From Erythrocercus mccallii (lineage: Eukaryota; Chordata; Aves; Passeriformes; Dicruridae), in contig VZRG01001307.1 of assembly GCA_013397435.1 (NCBI GenBank), forward strand, positions 1 through 64,000: DNA of 64,000 nucleotides, given 5' to 3'. The notes under the pieces are model-generated. The model was not told the DNA's origin and did not search any database. It worked only from the letters and a program-made list of their open reading frames with translations. Below, one piece after another: positions 52,591 to 64,000 of this stretch (the stretch's first letter is position 1; each line of letters opens with the position of its first letter). The translations under genes were made by a program, and so were the position numbers.

Positions 52591-52830
52591 TCATGGAATC
52601 ATAGAATATTCTGAGTTGGATGGGACCCATCAGGATCATCAAGTCCAACTCCTGACCCCGTTCCTCCATTTTCCCTCATGAAGGCGTTGAAAATCACCAT
52701 GAGGTCTCTGCTCATCTCCTCTAGGATGAACAAACCAAGTGATCTCAGCTGCTCTTCCTAAAGCTTCTCTCTCAGACCCTTCACTATCCTCATGACCCTC
52801 CTTTGGATGCTCTCTAGTACCTTAATGTCC
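52591..52830 (-). mobile_element. CR1 LINE, 5-prime truncated, minus strand
   Basis: Read on the plus strand it opens with GGAATCATAGAATATTCTGA, GATCATCAAGTCCAACTCCTG and then CTAGGATGAACAAACCAAGT, CAGCTGCTCTTCCTAAAG, CAGACCCTTCACTATCC and ATGACCCTCCTTTGGATGCTC, ending CCTTAATGTCC. This is the reverse complement of the avian CR1 3-prime end and the end of its reverse transcriptase, in the right order. A middle part is deleted relative to the consensus I know. It is truncated at about 52830, beside an imperfect duplication of TTTTTTAAAGAGG at 52860-52901. It is too diverged to be active. Confidence 0.93.
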
Positions 52831-54906
52831 AATTTTACAGAAAATTCTATATGAAAATATTTTTTAAAGAGGTTTTTAATTTTTTAAAAGAGGTTTTTTA
52901 TTCCTTTAACCAATTTAATTTCCTAATTTAATGTCTCAAACTAAACCATTTTAGTTAAGAGTTAAAACTTATGAAAAATGTCTACATAAGGGACTTGCAC
53001 TAGTTTGAAAGAAATCTTTAAAAGCTGGGCTAGGAAAGACAAGCTGATTTAAATTCTAACAACAAAGTCAGTCCCAGGGAAAGCAAGAATACGGATGTGA
53101 TTGGAAGTCAGCTGAGTTTATTTGACTTCACAAGTTGTTTCCCATACTTCAGTAGTTAACAATTTGGCTTAAAATGTTCATTACCTAGGGGATCACATAA
53201 ATTTTGTTGTTACTAAGCCAGTCTTCAGAACCAAGATGCAGCTCAAAAGCAGTAAGGGAAATTCTCCAAGCTTTCCCTTACACCATTTAGTTCACCAACC
53301 ACTTTAGGGCCAATGCTTACTCAGGCACTTTACTGAATTTTTGCAAGTACCTACAGCAGTAAAAATAGAAAAACTTATGTGTTCATAAGGGATTTTGAAT
53401 TTTAGAGAAATAAGACTATATGGGAAGTTTAACCTACTTGATATTCCTTTGAGGAAAAGAGAAACCAGGAATATGTTCAGTATAAGAGTTTAGTGGATGT
53501 GTATCAGCAGGTCAAATTTGGAAAAAGGAAAAACAACATAAACCAAAGAAGTTTGTATTCTTTTGACTTTATATAGTCAGTAGTTGGCTAAGAAGGTGAC
53601 AGGGCATGCGCCAAGTTGGGAAAAATCGTGAACCCATTGATATTTATCTATCCATGGAACAAAAGGAAAGTTTTAAAAACCTGTACCTTTAAATTTCACC
53701 TTCTTCACCCCATGCATTTTCAGGCAAGACTGGGCATGGCAAGCCTACTTTTAGAGAGCATTCTGGAACTGACTGTAAAATTCGATATTGTTAGAATAAC
53801 ATTTAATAGTTGGATGTTTAGGCATCTATTCAGCTTGTTAGCTCCTCAACTAATTAAGTCACCTTCTAGGACAAAATGCTAAGCTGGCAAGTAATGTGAG
53901 AAGCAGACACAGAAATTTATTAGAAAAGGACTTACAAAGAAATGGAAAATTATCAGGTTTTTAACCTAAAAAGGGTCACAGAATCTGCCACTGTTTTTTC
54001 AATCTAACTAAATAGCACATCAGGGAAAGCATTTCAGGCAAACAGTTTTTCTGAAAGAGCAGCTCCCTGATTAAACCAGCAGTGATAAATCACAGGGTAT
54101 TCTCTAGTGCAATGCACTGTTTTATTCATACAAAAATGAAAGAAAAGGATATGAAATGCTAGGCCTTAGAGACTCTATATGGTGAAAAGGAGTTCTGAAG
54201 TCTACAGAGAATTGTTCATGTGTGAAAATATTTAATTTCTTTCTCCTTTTCTTTTTAATTATCTCAAGGTGGTTAGTACTTTTCAGTTTTGACCCCTCCA
54301 CAGAAGTAAGGAATGATTCTAGAAGAAAATTACTAGGTGTGACCTTGATTAAAGCTATACCAACTATGACAACCACTTATTTTAATAACTACATTGAAAT
54401 TTTATTAAAAAATCTACAGTTTAGTACCACTAGTATTATTAAACAAGGGAATACAAAATTTAAAACTGAAGAAGCAAGATTATCTTTGATCCTTTGATTA
54501 TATTTGATCCTTCAAGTACTATTTACTCACTGTATGTGTCAGTCTATAGTATAACCCATATTTACCTGAATTGTATTCTTTTATAGTTATGCCTGGATTT
54601 CCTGTCACTTTTGATTTTTACCACAGAACTCATCTCATGTGTTGCTCAGAATAGACATCACTCAATTAATAGTTACTATTTCACAGCTAAACCTGTGTCC
54701 CTGGGCCTCACTAAAACACACCATCAAAGAACGCACTACATTTTACCTTGAAGGTAGAACTCTGTAGACCTTCTCCACTGCTGGAATTTGGAGGTTACAA
54801 ACAGGCATGAAGCTGTTTTAAAGGACACAGAAAGGTCTTCAATGACCCAAGGAAAGGAAACACCTGACATTGGTATTTTGTCCTGCTTAGAAGATAATAA
54901 GCTTAC
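52831..54906. other. AT-rich sequence, no gene seen
   Basis: Short imperfect duplications sit next to the CR1 edge. Open frames on both strands (for example 53616-53882 plus, with a TTG start) have no motif support. Beyond about 54770 the sequence becomes GC-richer and holds overlapping open frames on both strands. Confidence 0.45.
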
Positions 54907-55034
54907 TGTGATGAGCTGGCCAACAAAAGAATGTTGTGCTTTCCCTTGGAGCCAGAAGATGCAACCACAAGACTGGAATCACTCCAGTTTGCTTTGGAGG
55001 TAGCCAGGAAAACGTCTTGCAGCTTAAAGTGGTC
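54907..55034 (-). CDS. Candidate internal exon, unknown gene
   Basis: On the minus strand an acceptor (GATTATGTTTTTAG) and a good donor (TCACA/GTAAGC) bound 128 bases, open for 42 codons from phase 0 and leaving two bases. The peptide includes DHFKLQDVFLATSKANWSDS and then LVVASSGSKGKHNILLLASS, an alternating hydrophobic and polar pattern that looks like real beta-rich protein. The entry phase matches the exit of 55702-55914. Overlapping frames on both strands (54788-55003 plus; 54887-55162 minus in a different frame) leave open that the region is an old repeat. No family is recognised. Confidence 0.38.
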
Positions 55035-55701
55035 CTAAAAACATAATCATGGCTACAAATGATAGCACAATACATGACTAATTGCAAAAGACTCTGGAGA
55101 CCTCCAAGGGGATTGAAGGAGAAAAACATTAAAGCACTTCCCAGAGATTCATCCCATGTCATGAGCAGAAGCAGTCAAGGGTCAGAAGAAGTTATAACCT
55201 CCTTGTACAGCAAAAGAAGGATGTGCTCTTGTTAGAGCTTCCTGGAATCAATCTTCCATGAATGGTGTGGTTAAAGTAGCCAGGAGGGATAAACATAAGA
55301 AGAAAGAGAAGAGGTGAAAAAATATAAATGTACACCTATGCACTTATAACTAAACCAAGAAATAAGGATCCTGCACCACCAAGCCTCAGATGGACACAAA
55401 GAAGAAACTTTCATTTCTGTCTAGGTTATAAACAAGTGAAAGTTAAATTTCTCAAGTCTGAGATGAATTTGACCTACTTCAAAATTACTGAATTTGGGTT
55501 GTAATGTCTCACTAATTCCTAAATGAAATAATGCTCCAAAAATTCACATTACTGGAATCTTTCCGTTGATGATTATAACCTATATAGGAAGACATCAGTG
55601 GGAAAAAAAGAAGGGAAAGATATAATACGTTAAAAAAAAAAAATTTGAACTTTTTCAAAGTTATCAGCATTATGAAACAAACTTTACCAACCTGGACTTA
55701 C
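55035..55701. other. Short stretch between candidate exons
   Basis: Moderately GC-rich to about 55300, then AT-rich. No repeat words are recognised. It would be an intron of about 0.67 kb under the exon hypothesis. Confidence 0.4.
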
Positions 55702-55914
55702 TGTGTTAATGAATAAAGCAGTAAGTGTGCAGATGCAGATCACCAAATCACATTGAAGAGTGGGATGATCAACTTCCCGAAGACCAATACATCGTGTGGA
55801 GGTTGAAGACGATGCATTAATGTCAGGGATTTCAATTCTTAGTGAGACATGTTGGAAGTCAAATGCAAGGAGCCCCTCAATACGTTCACAGTTAATAAAA
55901 TTACAAAATTTTAT
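55702..55914 (-). CDS. Best candidate exon in the window, unknown gene
   Basis: On the minus strand a strong acceptor (CACATTTTTTTCAG) and a perfect donor (ACACA/GTAAGT) bound exactly 213 bases, open for 71 codons in phase 0 at both ends. The peptide includes IKFCNFINCERIEGLLAFDF, RIEIPDINAS and a hydrophobic LVICICTLTALFINT end. At least four CpGs survive (GAACGT, CATCGT, ACACGA, TTCGGG), unusual for this DNA and typical of sequence under coding constraint. The alternating pattern suggests beta structure, but no domain is recognised. The enclosing open frame runs on past the donor for five codons and then stops, consistent with reading into an intron. Chance remains possible. Confidence 0.42.
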
Positions 55915-58900
55915 CTGAAAAAAATGTGACAACAAATGTACATTGTTTTCACATGGAAAGAGCCATTAATCTCTGGGCAAAAATTAACAACTGGTAGAGT
56001 ACAAGATATAAGGAGTCAATTACGTCTGAAGCATCCCAACCTCCACCATATTTACAGTTCATTTAAATTTTATAAGCTAGCTTCATGAACATGATAACAA
56101 TTATGAGCAAAGTCTATTGGGAGAAAGTAATTAAATGTGATGGATAATTGGGAATTCCTAAAGTGCCAAAAATGTCAAAATCTCTGCTGAGGAAGAAAGC
56201 TCTGCTAGCTACAACAGACATGGAAGGAAGCTGAGAGCATCAGTTAATTAACTAATAATTATGATAGAAAAGAGGAAGATCTTATAGTGATAACTATTTA
56301 GCAAAAAGGTAGGAAACATATATGATGAGACGTTGATAACTGATAGACAGTATTACACATTTAAAATGTTAAGACAAACTATTTTTTTAAATAAAAATGA
56401 CTGTCATAAAGTAATAATTTTAATGTCAGCCTGTAGATTCTAATTCTTGAATACATACTATTTAACCTTTTTAATTAATCACTTGAGAAAAGACAATGCA
56501 AATAGATTACTATAAAGTTTTCTAATGACATAAAGATCAAGAGAATAAGTAGCAGCAAAACACCATGACTCATATGCAGAGTGAACTAAGTTTCTTGGTA
56601 AACACACTGTGGGGAAATGATGTGTATTTCAGCATTGCCAAGTGAAAAGAACATAATTATGAGTAAGGAATGTAAGTCATTCTTCAGGTTTGGGAATTCT
56701 AAGGAATGAGAAAAATATTGAGTGACTTAGAGGTCAGCATGGATAATTACTTGAACATGAGTTTTCATTGTGGAATACAAAAGTCCTTGAAAGTTTTAGT
56801 AGAGAAAATGCCAAGTATATGTGAAGAGAGTATGTTACATCTGTACTGGCAATGAAGCCATAAGTGCTAGGTTATTGTGTCCAATTATGTGTTTAAAGGA
56901 AGATGATGAAAAATTATAAATGGCTCAGAGAAGTCCAGGAATATGATTAAAGGACTGGAGAACATCTCTTACTGAGGAAAAAAAAAATAAATCGGAAGAC
57001 TAGTTTAGTTTCCAAAACTGAAAGTTAAGCAGTGACATGATCAGTGATTAAACATGCTTTCCTGATGAAATCTGATAACAGAGAACTTTTCAACCAGAAA
57101 ACATAAGGACAATAATCCCTTCTTATTATTCTTCCTAAACAACACCAGCAATTCTGTGGGATAATTCTGATTCCCAGTGATACACATTTTAATGCCTCAA
57201 AATCCTTTCCTGAAGGTATCTTCTGGCCTCCACATGATTCTAATTCTCAGTCTCAGAATAAGAAAGGGCTGGGCAATTTCTGCCATAATTATCTGTTGAA
57301 AACTTTACCTTGAGGCCTGACAATGAGAAGTACTTAAAATCAGGCTGCCTTCTAAGCATCTAAGATTGCACAATGCGCAATCCTGACCTGAGGTGTCACC
57401 TTCCAAACTACTTGCAAATTTTTTGTGGTTTTGACCTCACAGAGTTTCTGAAAAGTGGAGTGGTGCTCTAATCTCCATTTTTTAACTTGGCTCCTGTGAA
57501 AAATTGTGCCTCTGCAGACACAAACAAAGTAGTGGCTGGTGATAAGAATACAAAACCAATTTTTCTGCTTCTAACTCCTGTTCAAGCTATCACTAGACTT
57601 CCCTGATAATATATAGTTATTATCCGTTGCTTCACTACATCCACATTACAGTATTTACAGACTCTGATTTCCTATTCGGAACTCCACAATCTTCAATTCA
57701 ATTTATTTAGTCAAACAAACAAAAAAAGGAAAAAATTAAAATAAAACCACAAGGTAAGCACTGTGGATTATCCAGTTTCTGAATAATACAGAGAAGGAAC
57801 TTAAAGCAAAGTTAGAACCTCAGTGTAAAAATAAATCAGTTCTTTAAATTGAAGAGGAGAGATAAGTGATGTCTGAGTGGGATTTTGAGGTTCATAGTCC
57901 CAGACTTGGAGGATTGAGCCTTCAGCTTTAATCCTAGGCACTGGCACACAATGCATAGGAAGAAATTTCCATGTGCTACAGTTTATGTTCTAATCTAAAC
58001 AGTGCAATATAAACTGGGGCATGTGTTATTTCACGGATGACACAGTTTTCAAGTTATGACAGTTTAGTAGTGTCCCAGGCTCTTGGTTCCCACACATTCC
58101 ACGACTTTTTCATTTTCCAGAACTGTCGTCAAAAGCAGCTTCAGACTGCTGGAGAACACTGAGAGAAAAGAGTAAAAGATATGTAATATATTTAGATAAT
58201 AAATTGTGATGGATCTGTGTTATGACATTATCTGTTACTATGATGATAGGTCAGGATTGCAGTCAGGCAGTTTAGAGCAGTTAGTTTAAGAAAACAAAAT
58301 TGTTCCCAGTAGATTTCTAAAGGCCATTACAAGCAATAGAGAAAATCTTTTTCCTTATCCTCTTCTCCAGCACTCTCTGCCTTCTGCCACAATGAATCAG
58401 AATGACATATTTTTTCCAAGTTAATTTTCTACAAACTCAGAAGAATATTTTCTTCAAAATTATTTATGTACTTACCTGATATTGATATCAAGGTACCCTT
58501 TTCTTAGGATTTTTGGTGCTTTGCTTGCTGGTTTTAATTTGGTTTGAACCTAGTCAGCTAACTGCATTTTCAATATAGTCCTATGTTCTGATTAAGTAAA
58601 AACATGCTTTATCCAGTCTTGTATAACTGGCAAAAGTTAGGATGCATTTCTCAAGCCTAGATCTTTGATTTTTCAATTTCCAGGTATGTAAAAAAACATT
58701 GTTAGTCCTTTTATGAATTATTAGCTATCACATGCAGTAGAGGACTTTTCGTTTATATGTAACATTTTTCTACGATACCATTGAACAGTTTCATGTAGTA
58801 TGAAACACATGTGCAATTTAATTTTCCTTCCAGAGGTACAATTCTTAGCATGGATGGGGAAGTACATCAAAGCAAAATGAACCAAGGAGTTAAAACATTA

Positions 58901-59072
58901 TTTTAGAGAAGAGCTCTTCAAACAAAGCATTTTTCATAGCATTTCTTGTCAAGTCACAAATAAAAAAAATATTTAAAAGTTACAGATGTTTTGTTACATG
59001 TGAAAATAAATTTTCAACTGATTTAAAATATAAAACTTAGATGCTGCTATAGGCTGAACCTGATACACTTAT
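55915..59072. other. AT-rich sequence with weak exon candidates
   Basis: Two short minus-strand segments (57309-57351 and 58476-58549) have good donors but poor acceptors; they are discussed as part of the exon chain and not called. The rest shows no repeat family or RNA gene. Confidence 0.4.
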
Positions 59073-59088
59073 ACTAGTTATAACTAGT
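59073..59088. repeat. Perfect 16-bp palindrome
   Basis: ACTAGTTATAACTAGT is its own reverse complement over all 16 bases, with no spacer. A function as a dimer-binding site is only a possibility. Confidence 0.9.
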
Positions 59089-62000
59089 TAAAGACTTGAA
59101 GATACAACCTTCATTCCTTAGGACCTGGTTAGATAAGAAGGGGCACACAGAGATTTGTTTGATACATGTTTCACCTGTGCCTACATCTATTATTTTATAG
59201 AGTTATCCATGTTAACCTCTAAGGGATGAAATTACATCATCCTGTATTTAGAAAATGTTGGTATGTTAATTTAGGTTATTCAAGCATGTACTTTTAATTA
59301 GGGAAAAAACACCATAAAAGTATGCAGGGAATATGATTAGTTCTAGGTTATGGTTACTGTTAACAGTTCAAAATCTGTGGCAAGTGTGTTCTCTTCCAGG
59401 TTCAGGTCAATAAAAAAATATTATTTTTTTTTTATCCTAAGGCATGATGGGCTAATCTATGCTTAGACTGCATGTCACTTTGCACTCTAGGTTTATTAAA
59501 ATATTACAGTCATCTGAAATTTAGAAAAGTTGTATTCCTTTAAATTGTTTTCTGTAGGTAGATTTAGTATCAAAGTTTAGAATCAGTAACTTGAATTTTA
59601 GCTGAAATTTTCTGTTCCAGTCATCAACATCCAAATCTTAACTGTGTTATCTTCCTTGGTTTTACAGAGATTAAAATTATTTTAACAGTAAATTGAGAAA
59701 GATAACTCCTCTTTCTACCCTCTGCTATGCATTTTTAAAAATGGCTTTTCTTGTTTCCACAAAAATCTGTTCAAAGTACAGTGTCTTGTTTCAAAGAACA
59801 TAAATAACTCAGAACAAGTTACTGATCCCTTACTTTGATCATGCATCTCCCCTCCTGTACACAGAGTAATGAAACCTATAGGGTAATGCATGCAAGCACA
59901 TGTATAAGTAAAATTATCAGCTTTGTGCCTACATTCATTTGCAATAATAAGGAAAGAGACACTGCTGCATCTGAACTCTAAGGTTAGTTTTTAGTTCTGT
60001 AGCAGGAGTGACAGTAGCAAAAAAAAGACTATTTAATTATCCTTGCTAATGTCTGCAATGCAGAGGAGTCCATGCTTCTAATTATGAGGTAGCTCAAGGA
60101 AGGGTTTTATTGGATTCTTTTATAGAAATGGCTGTGCACTGGATCAGTCCCCATCATGCTGACACCCTGGGCAAAATTCAGGTAGCAAAAACCAGCATCC
60201 AGAGCAGCTATATCTGAGAATGTTCAGGCTATTGTTCCAACCTTGAAAGTTTTACTTCATGTAAATAGTTCAAATCAATCAATACAATTAATCACATTTC
60301 CTTAGCTTAATAATCTTATTCAAGTAATTGAGTGAAATCTATTTTTTATACAGTATACAATATTTTCATATTTTGTATAAATTAAAAAATATTTGTAGAG
60401 TGAATACAACATTTATGGCAATTTTGAAAATAGTCTACCGTAAGCATCTTCTTATATTAGCCAATATTTATATTTATCAATATAAATTTTGATAAAATGT
60501 TAAATCAGAAAATAACAGCATCAGAAAACAGGATTCAGATCCACAGAACTTAGTCATCTGCTGTAATTATTCAAAATATGCATGATTGACTTCATGATGA
60601 TGATAAGAACAGCATGTAGAAGTGCTGTTATTTCTCTGGGAAGTGACTGGGAACAAACGTCACATTGGTCACTGTCATGTGGAGAGGGGAACTTCCTTAG
60701 CTCCATAAATCTAATTTTTTAACAGTTAAATGTACCTTTGCAAGGAGTAAAAGCAATGTCCCTGCTGCTGCTAACATGCACTTAAACCAAGGCCTTTGGC
60801 TGATTCATCAATGTTCTATGAACCCTGTGAGAACTTAGCTAACCTGCAGCTGAAGCCAACATTTTATTCAGGAAGAGCGTTCCCATTGTCTGGGCCAGCT
60901 TTGTTTTACACTAGAGTGACATCTGCCTTTAGGCAGGACAGCCTATGAGTATTGTCCACAGAATCTTTGGGAAAAAAAAAAAAAATTATGTCAACACCGC
61001 ATCCCCCCAAAAAACCCCAACAAACAAACAAACATATTGAGTGAAAGGCATTAGCACAAGCTACATGGTAACAGCTTTCTTCTGACAAAGCTTTTTGCCA
61101 GACAGAACATCGTCTACTGAAACCACAGAATCATTAAACTTCCCAGTTTGACGTGACTTTTTTTGGGTTATATTTACAGTAGTTGTTCTTTTTCCATCTC
61201 CCCCTCACACTCTTCAAATCATCTAAGTACTGGTTTCTGTTCAAAGCTGTAGAGAGGTCATGAAAGATGAAGAGGTTACATGTGCTGGAAGGAATCTCTT
61301 CATATATTCAAAAGACATATTCATGGCAAGCTAAAAATGTACACGTTAATTATTTTCCTTAATGGTACACTATCTCAACTCCTCTCTGCTGTAAACTACA
61401 GTCAGAGTAAATCACGAACACTAATGAGAATACAGCAGACTGAGGACTAAGATACTTTGGGTTTTGGCTCCATTACTGACCATAAAAGGCTCCCAAGGTG
61501 CTATCAGAAGATAAATTTTAAATTGCTAAAATAAGTTGGGACTCCCACCACATGTAAAAAAAGGCTGTGTTCATGTATAATTATAGGATTACGACCTATT
61601 TCCCTACTCAGGATGTGATCTGTAGGCTTGCTAAGCAACCTTCAGCTTATATTCAGTTCCTCAGGGGACTTACTCTCATTCTAGACAATTTCTTTAAATT
61701 CGTATAAAAAGGTAAAACCCCACTGCAAAAAAATCAGAAATTATTACTATTCCATTACTAATCCAGTATTCATCATAAAATATCCTTTCAATGGCCAGTG
61801 CTTGAATAAATATATGCATCGTAAATTTCCATCATTCTTTTTTGCTGTATTTTTATTACCTTTTTGGTGTTTGCAACATCACTATTTTTAAACAGCACAT
61901 GATTATTCTCTTCCCACAGTTCCAGTCTGCTCTCTTACACAGATTACAATTTGCATAATTTTTCAATTACATATATTTTACCCTTATCAATCTTAATAAA

Positions 62001-63118
62001 TAAAAGTATTTAAATTCTATAGGAAATTTCTTAGGTTTTAGGGGATCAATGTTTTCACAACCTCCTTGTACATAACAGTTTCTTCTACAAACATTTGATA
62101 ACCACCTCTGTTATTATTTGGGAAATAAGATGGTCTTTTTTTATATTGCTTTGTTTTGGTGAAGAAGGGCTTCATTCATTTTCTTGGGTTTTTTACCCTT
62201 TTCTGTTTTGGTTATTTATAGGTTTTTTTGCATGTAATGAACATAACGGCTAACTCTTCTTCAGGTTCATCAGAGGATCAGTTTTTAATCTTAATCCAAG
62301 ATCCAGCAATATGAAAATCATATTATGGTAGGAAAGGATAAAAAATTATGAAAATGGTACAAGAACATAAAATTCTTTTTACTTTTAAGCTTGTACTCAT
62401 TGATTTTATAATAAGAACAGACCTCAGTGATAATTACAAATTATTTTCTAAGAGGTCAAAGAATGATTGAAGTATGCTGCTTTCTCAACACTCATGGTAT
62501 AAACCACTTAAAACATGTGATAAAAAGAACAGACATACATAAAAAATTAATTCAACTCTTCATCTACATTTTCTCTTTTATTTTTTTCCCTTTTTTTCTC
62601 ATTTGTTTTCCCTCTAATACTTCTTATATTGATGGCAAAAATCACCAGCTGCTTATCATCAAAATTATTAAGATCATTATATTCTGAATATATTCTTTTG
62701 TGCCAACATAGCGACAGGATGGATAATCTTACATACTATCCCTGTAACTATAGATGGCTTGAATGAATTCTAACTACTTTGTAAGTAGGAATGAAAAGAA
62801 ATCTACATTTGTTAGTTATTAGTTCTTGGTTTTCTCAAATATTTCTATTAATAAAAGTAAGCTACTAGTGATTGAGGTAATCAAAAATACTAGGGGATGG
62901 CAAATCTTCAGATGTAAAGCTTTATTTGTGTTTTCAGCATATGTTATGGAGTAAAAGTACACTTTTTTTAACATTAAATTCTATTAATGTAAAATATAAA
63001 CCACTGCACATTAAAATCTATTACCTAATGAAATCCAGAGATGAAGTATGGCATTCAAAAGGCTAATTTTATGTCTTCTATAATTTTTCCATTGCATGTC
63101 TTACCAGAAGGACCTGGT
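59089..63118. other. AT-rich sequence, no gene called
   Basis: An A run followed by a C-rich/A-rich patch and CAAACAAACAAAC lies at 60969-61035. The short segment 61674-61722 (minus) has strong splice sites and is discussed as part of the exon chain. No transposon is recognised. Confidence 0.45.
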
Positions 63119-63185
63119 AGAATAAATAATAGTAATAATAATAATAACAATAATAATAATAACAATATTAACAATAATAATATGA
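63119..63185. repeat. (AAT)n microsatellite with AAC interruptions
   Basis: TAATAATAA units with interspersed AAC triplets, followed to about 63245 by an A-rich CAAAACAAAC patch. This is a direct observation. Confidence 0.95.
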
Positions 63186-63245
63186 AAACACCCTAAAAAT
63201 TCAAAACAAAACAAACAAAAAAACAACCCCACACAGAAACATAAA

Positions 63246-64000
63246 CTAATTAAATAATAAAAATTATTTCAACTGCATCTTGCCTCTTGTGAACCCTTAC
63301 TCATCTCTGGATTTGGTTAAGGGAGATTTCACCTGTATCAGTGGTATTATGCCTGTTGTCTAAGGACAACTTCAGCCAAGTGTTGCTTTGTCAACCCAGG
63401 AAAATGAGAGACAAAAACACAATGCAGGAGCTCTCTATTCTACTTTCTCCTCATGAGCCACATAAAAATTGTTGCTTGTGCCCATAAAAGGCAGAACATC
63501 CTCCAAATGCAGGCTCTGCCAGCAGAAGCTGTTTCACTGCAGTAAGTAGGTCACTGTATATACACTGGGGTAGAAGATAATTGTGGGCAAATGCAGCAGC
63601 ACTGGACTTTGTCGAAAGCTTCTGCTCTTTCAGAATGCAAAACTGAAGCCAAAGCCTATAAACAGTTGGACATTTTGTGAGGATTAACCATTATTTTGTT
63701 TATTCTAGCTGTAATTAGACCACATTGCACGACATCATCACACAAGCCGACTTTATTATAACTACAGATTAGTTTTTAGGAATTTTGCAAACTTATGATA
63801 ATTGTGGAGTGGTTCTACTTTCACAATACAGTAAAGAATTATTGATGGCATGTGGATCTTTTGTTTATGGTTATTTTCCTGGAGAGCTATTTCCATATGA
63901 TTTTCATATTGTGCAATAAACAAAATAGCTTCATCCCTGGAACAGCTCATTTATGGAAGTTTAAGTGTCAAATGTCTTTCTATTGCTCAGGCCAATGTTA
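63246..64000. other. Single-copy sequence at the window end
   Basis: It contains the weak minus-strand exon candidate 63301-63359. A 62-codon minus frame (63762-63950) has polar, protein-like content but no convincing splice sites. No repeat is recognised. Confidence 0.45.

Noticed and set aside
1..64000. tRNA, rRNA, CRISPR arrays or bacterial operons
   Set aside because: No cloverleaf-compatible A and B box pair, no regularly spaced repeats, no ribosome binding sites or tightly packed frames were seen; the CR1 remnants show an avian nuclear genome.

Overview
This is a 64 kb piece of vertebrate nuclear DNA, almost certainly from a bird and probably from a songbird (passerine). The bird call rests on three CR1 retrotransposon remnants: 52591-52830 on the minus strand, 30700-30842 on the plus strand, and an older, weaker one at 18680-19400. 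The passerine call rests on a dispersed repeat at about 15640-15990 that I recall as common in songbird genomes, plus an ERVL-like LTR fragment at 36573-36735. It is not bacterial or viral: there are no operons, ribosome binding sites or long intact ORFs. It is AT-rich with few CpGs and has two assembly gaps (25491-25545 and 36736-37035).

Layout. 1-10 kb: AT-rich single-copy sequence with a TTAG microsatellite (about 405-460), a TA microsatellite (4551-4612) and a small octamer plus tandem-duplication site (5590-5760). 10-25 kb: more single-copy DNA, a candidate conserved element (9850-10130), a perfect hairpin (15039-15064), the passerine repeat, the old CR1 and a TATA/hairpin site near 23.8 kb. 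25-37 kb: single-copy DNA with one gap, one CR1, a perfect CRE at 32804, then the most striking noncoding block (34500-35740), which looks like a cluster of conserved noncoding elements and contains a diverged direct duplication. It is followed by the LTR and the 300-base gap. 37-64 kb: single-copy DNA, one clear CR1, and a set of candidate minus-strand exons.

Genes. No gene can be named. The best coding evidence is a set of minus-strand open segments, each bounded by consensus splice sites: 55702-55914, 54907-55034, 48222-48303 and 44864-44987. Their reading phases fit end to end. Weaker segments upstream (63301-63359, 61674-61722, 58476-58549, 57309-57351) also fit in phase. If real, they are internal exons of one large, intron-rich gene transcribed right to left. 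This remains a hypothesis, because short open segments flanked by plausible splice sites also arise by chance here; plus-strand counterexamples are listed. The rest reads as intron or gene desert with scattered candidate regulatory elements. I found no convincing sign of a new kind of biological system.
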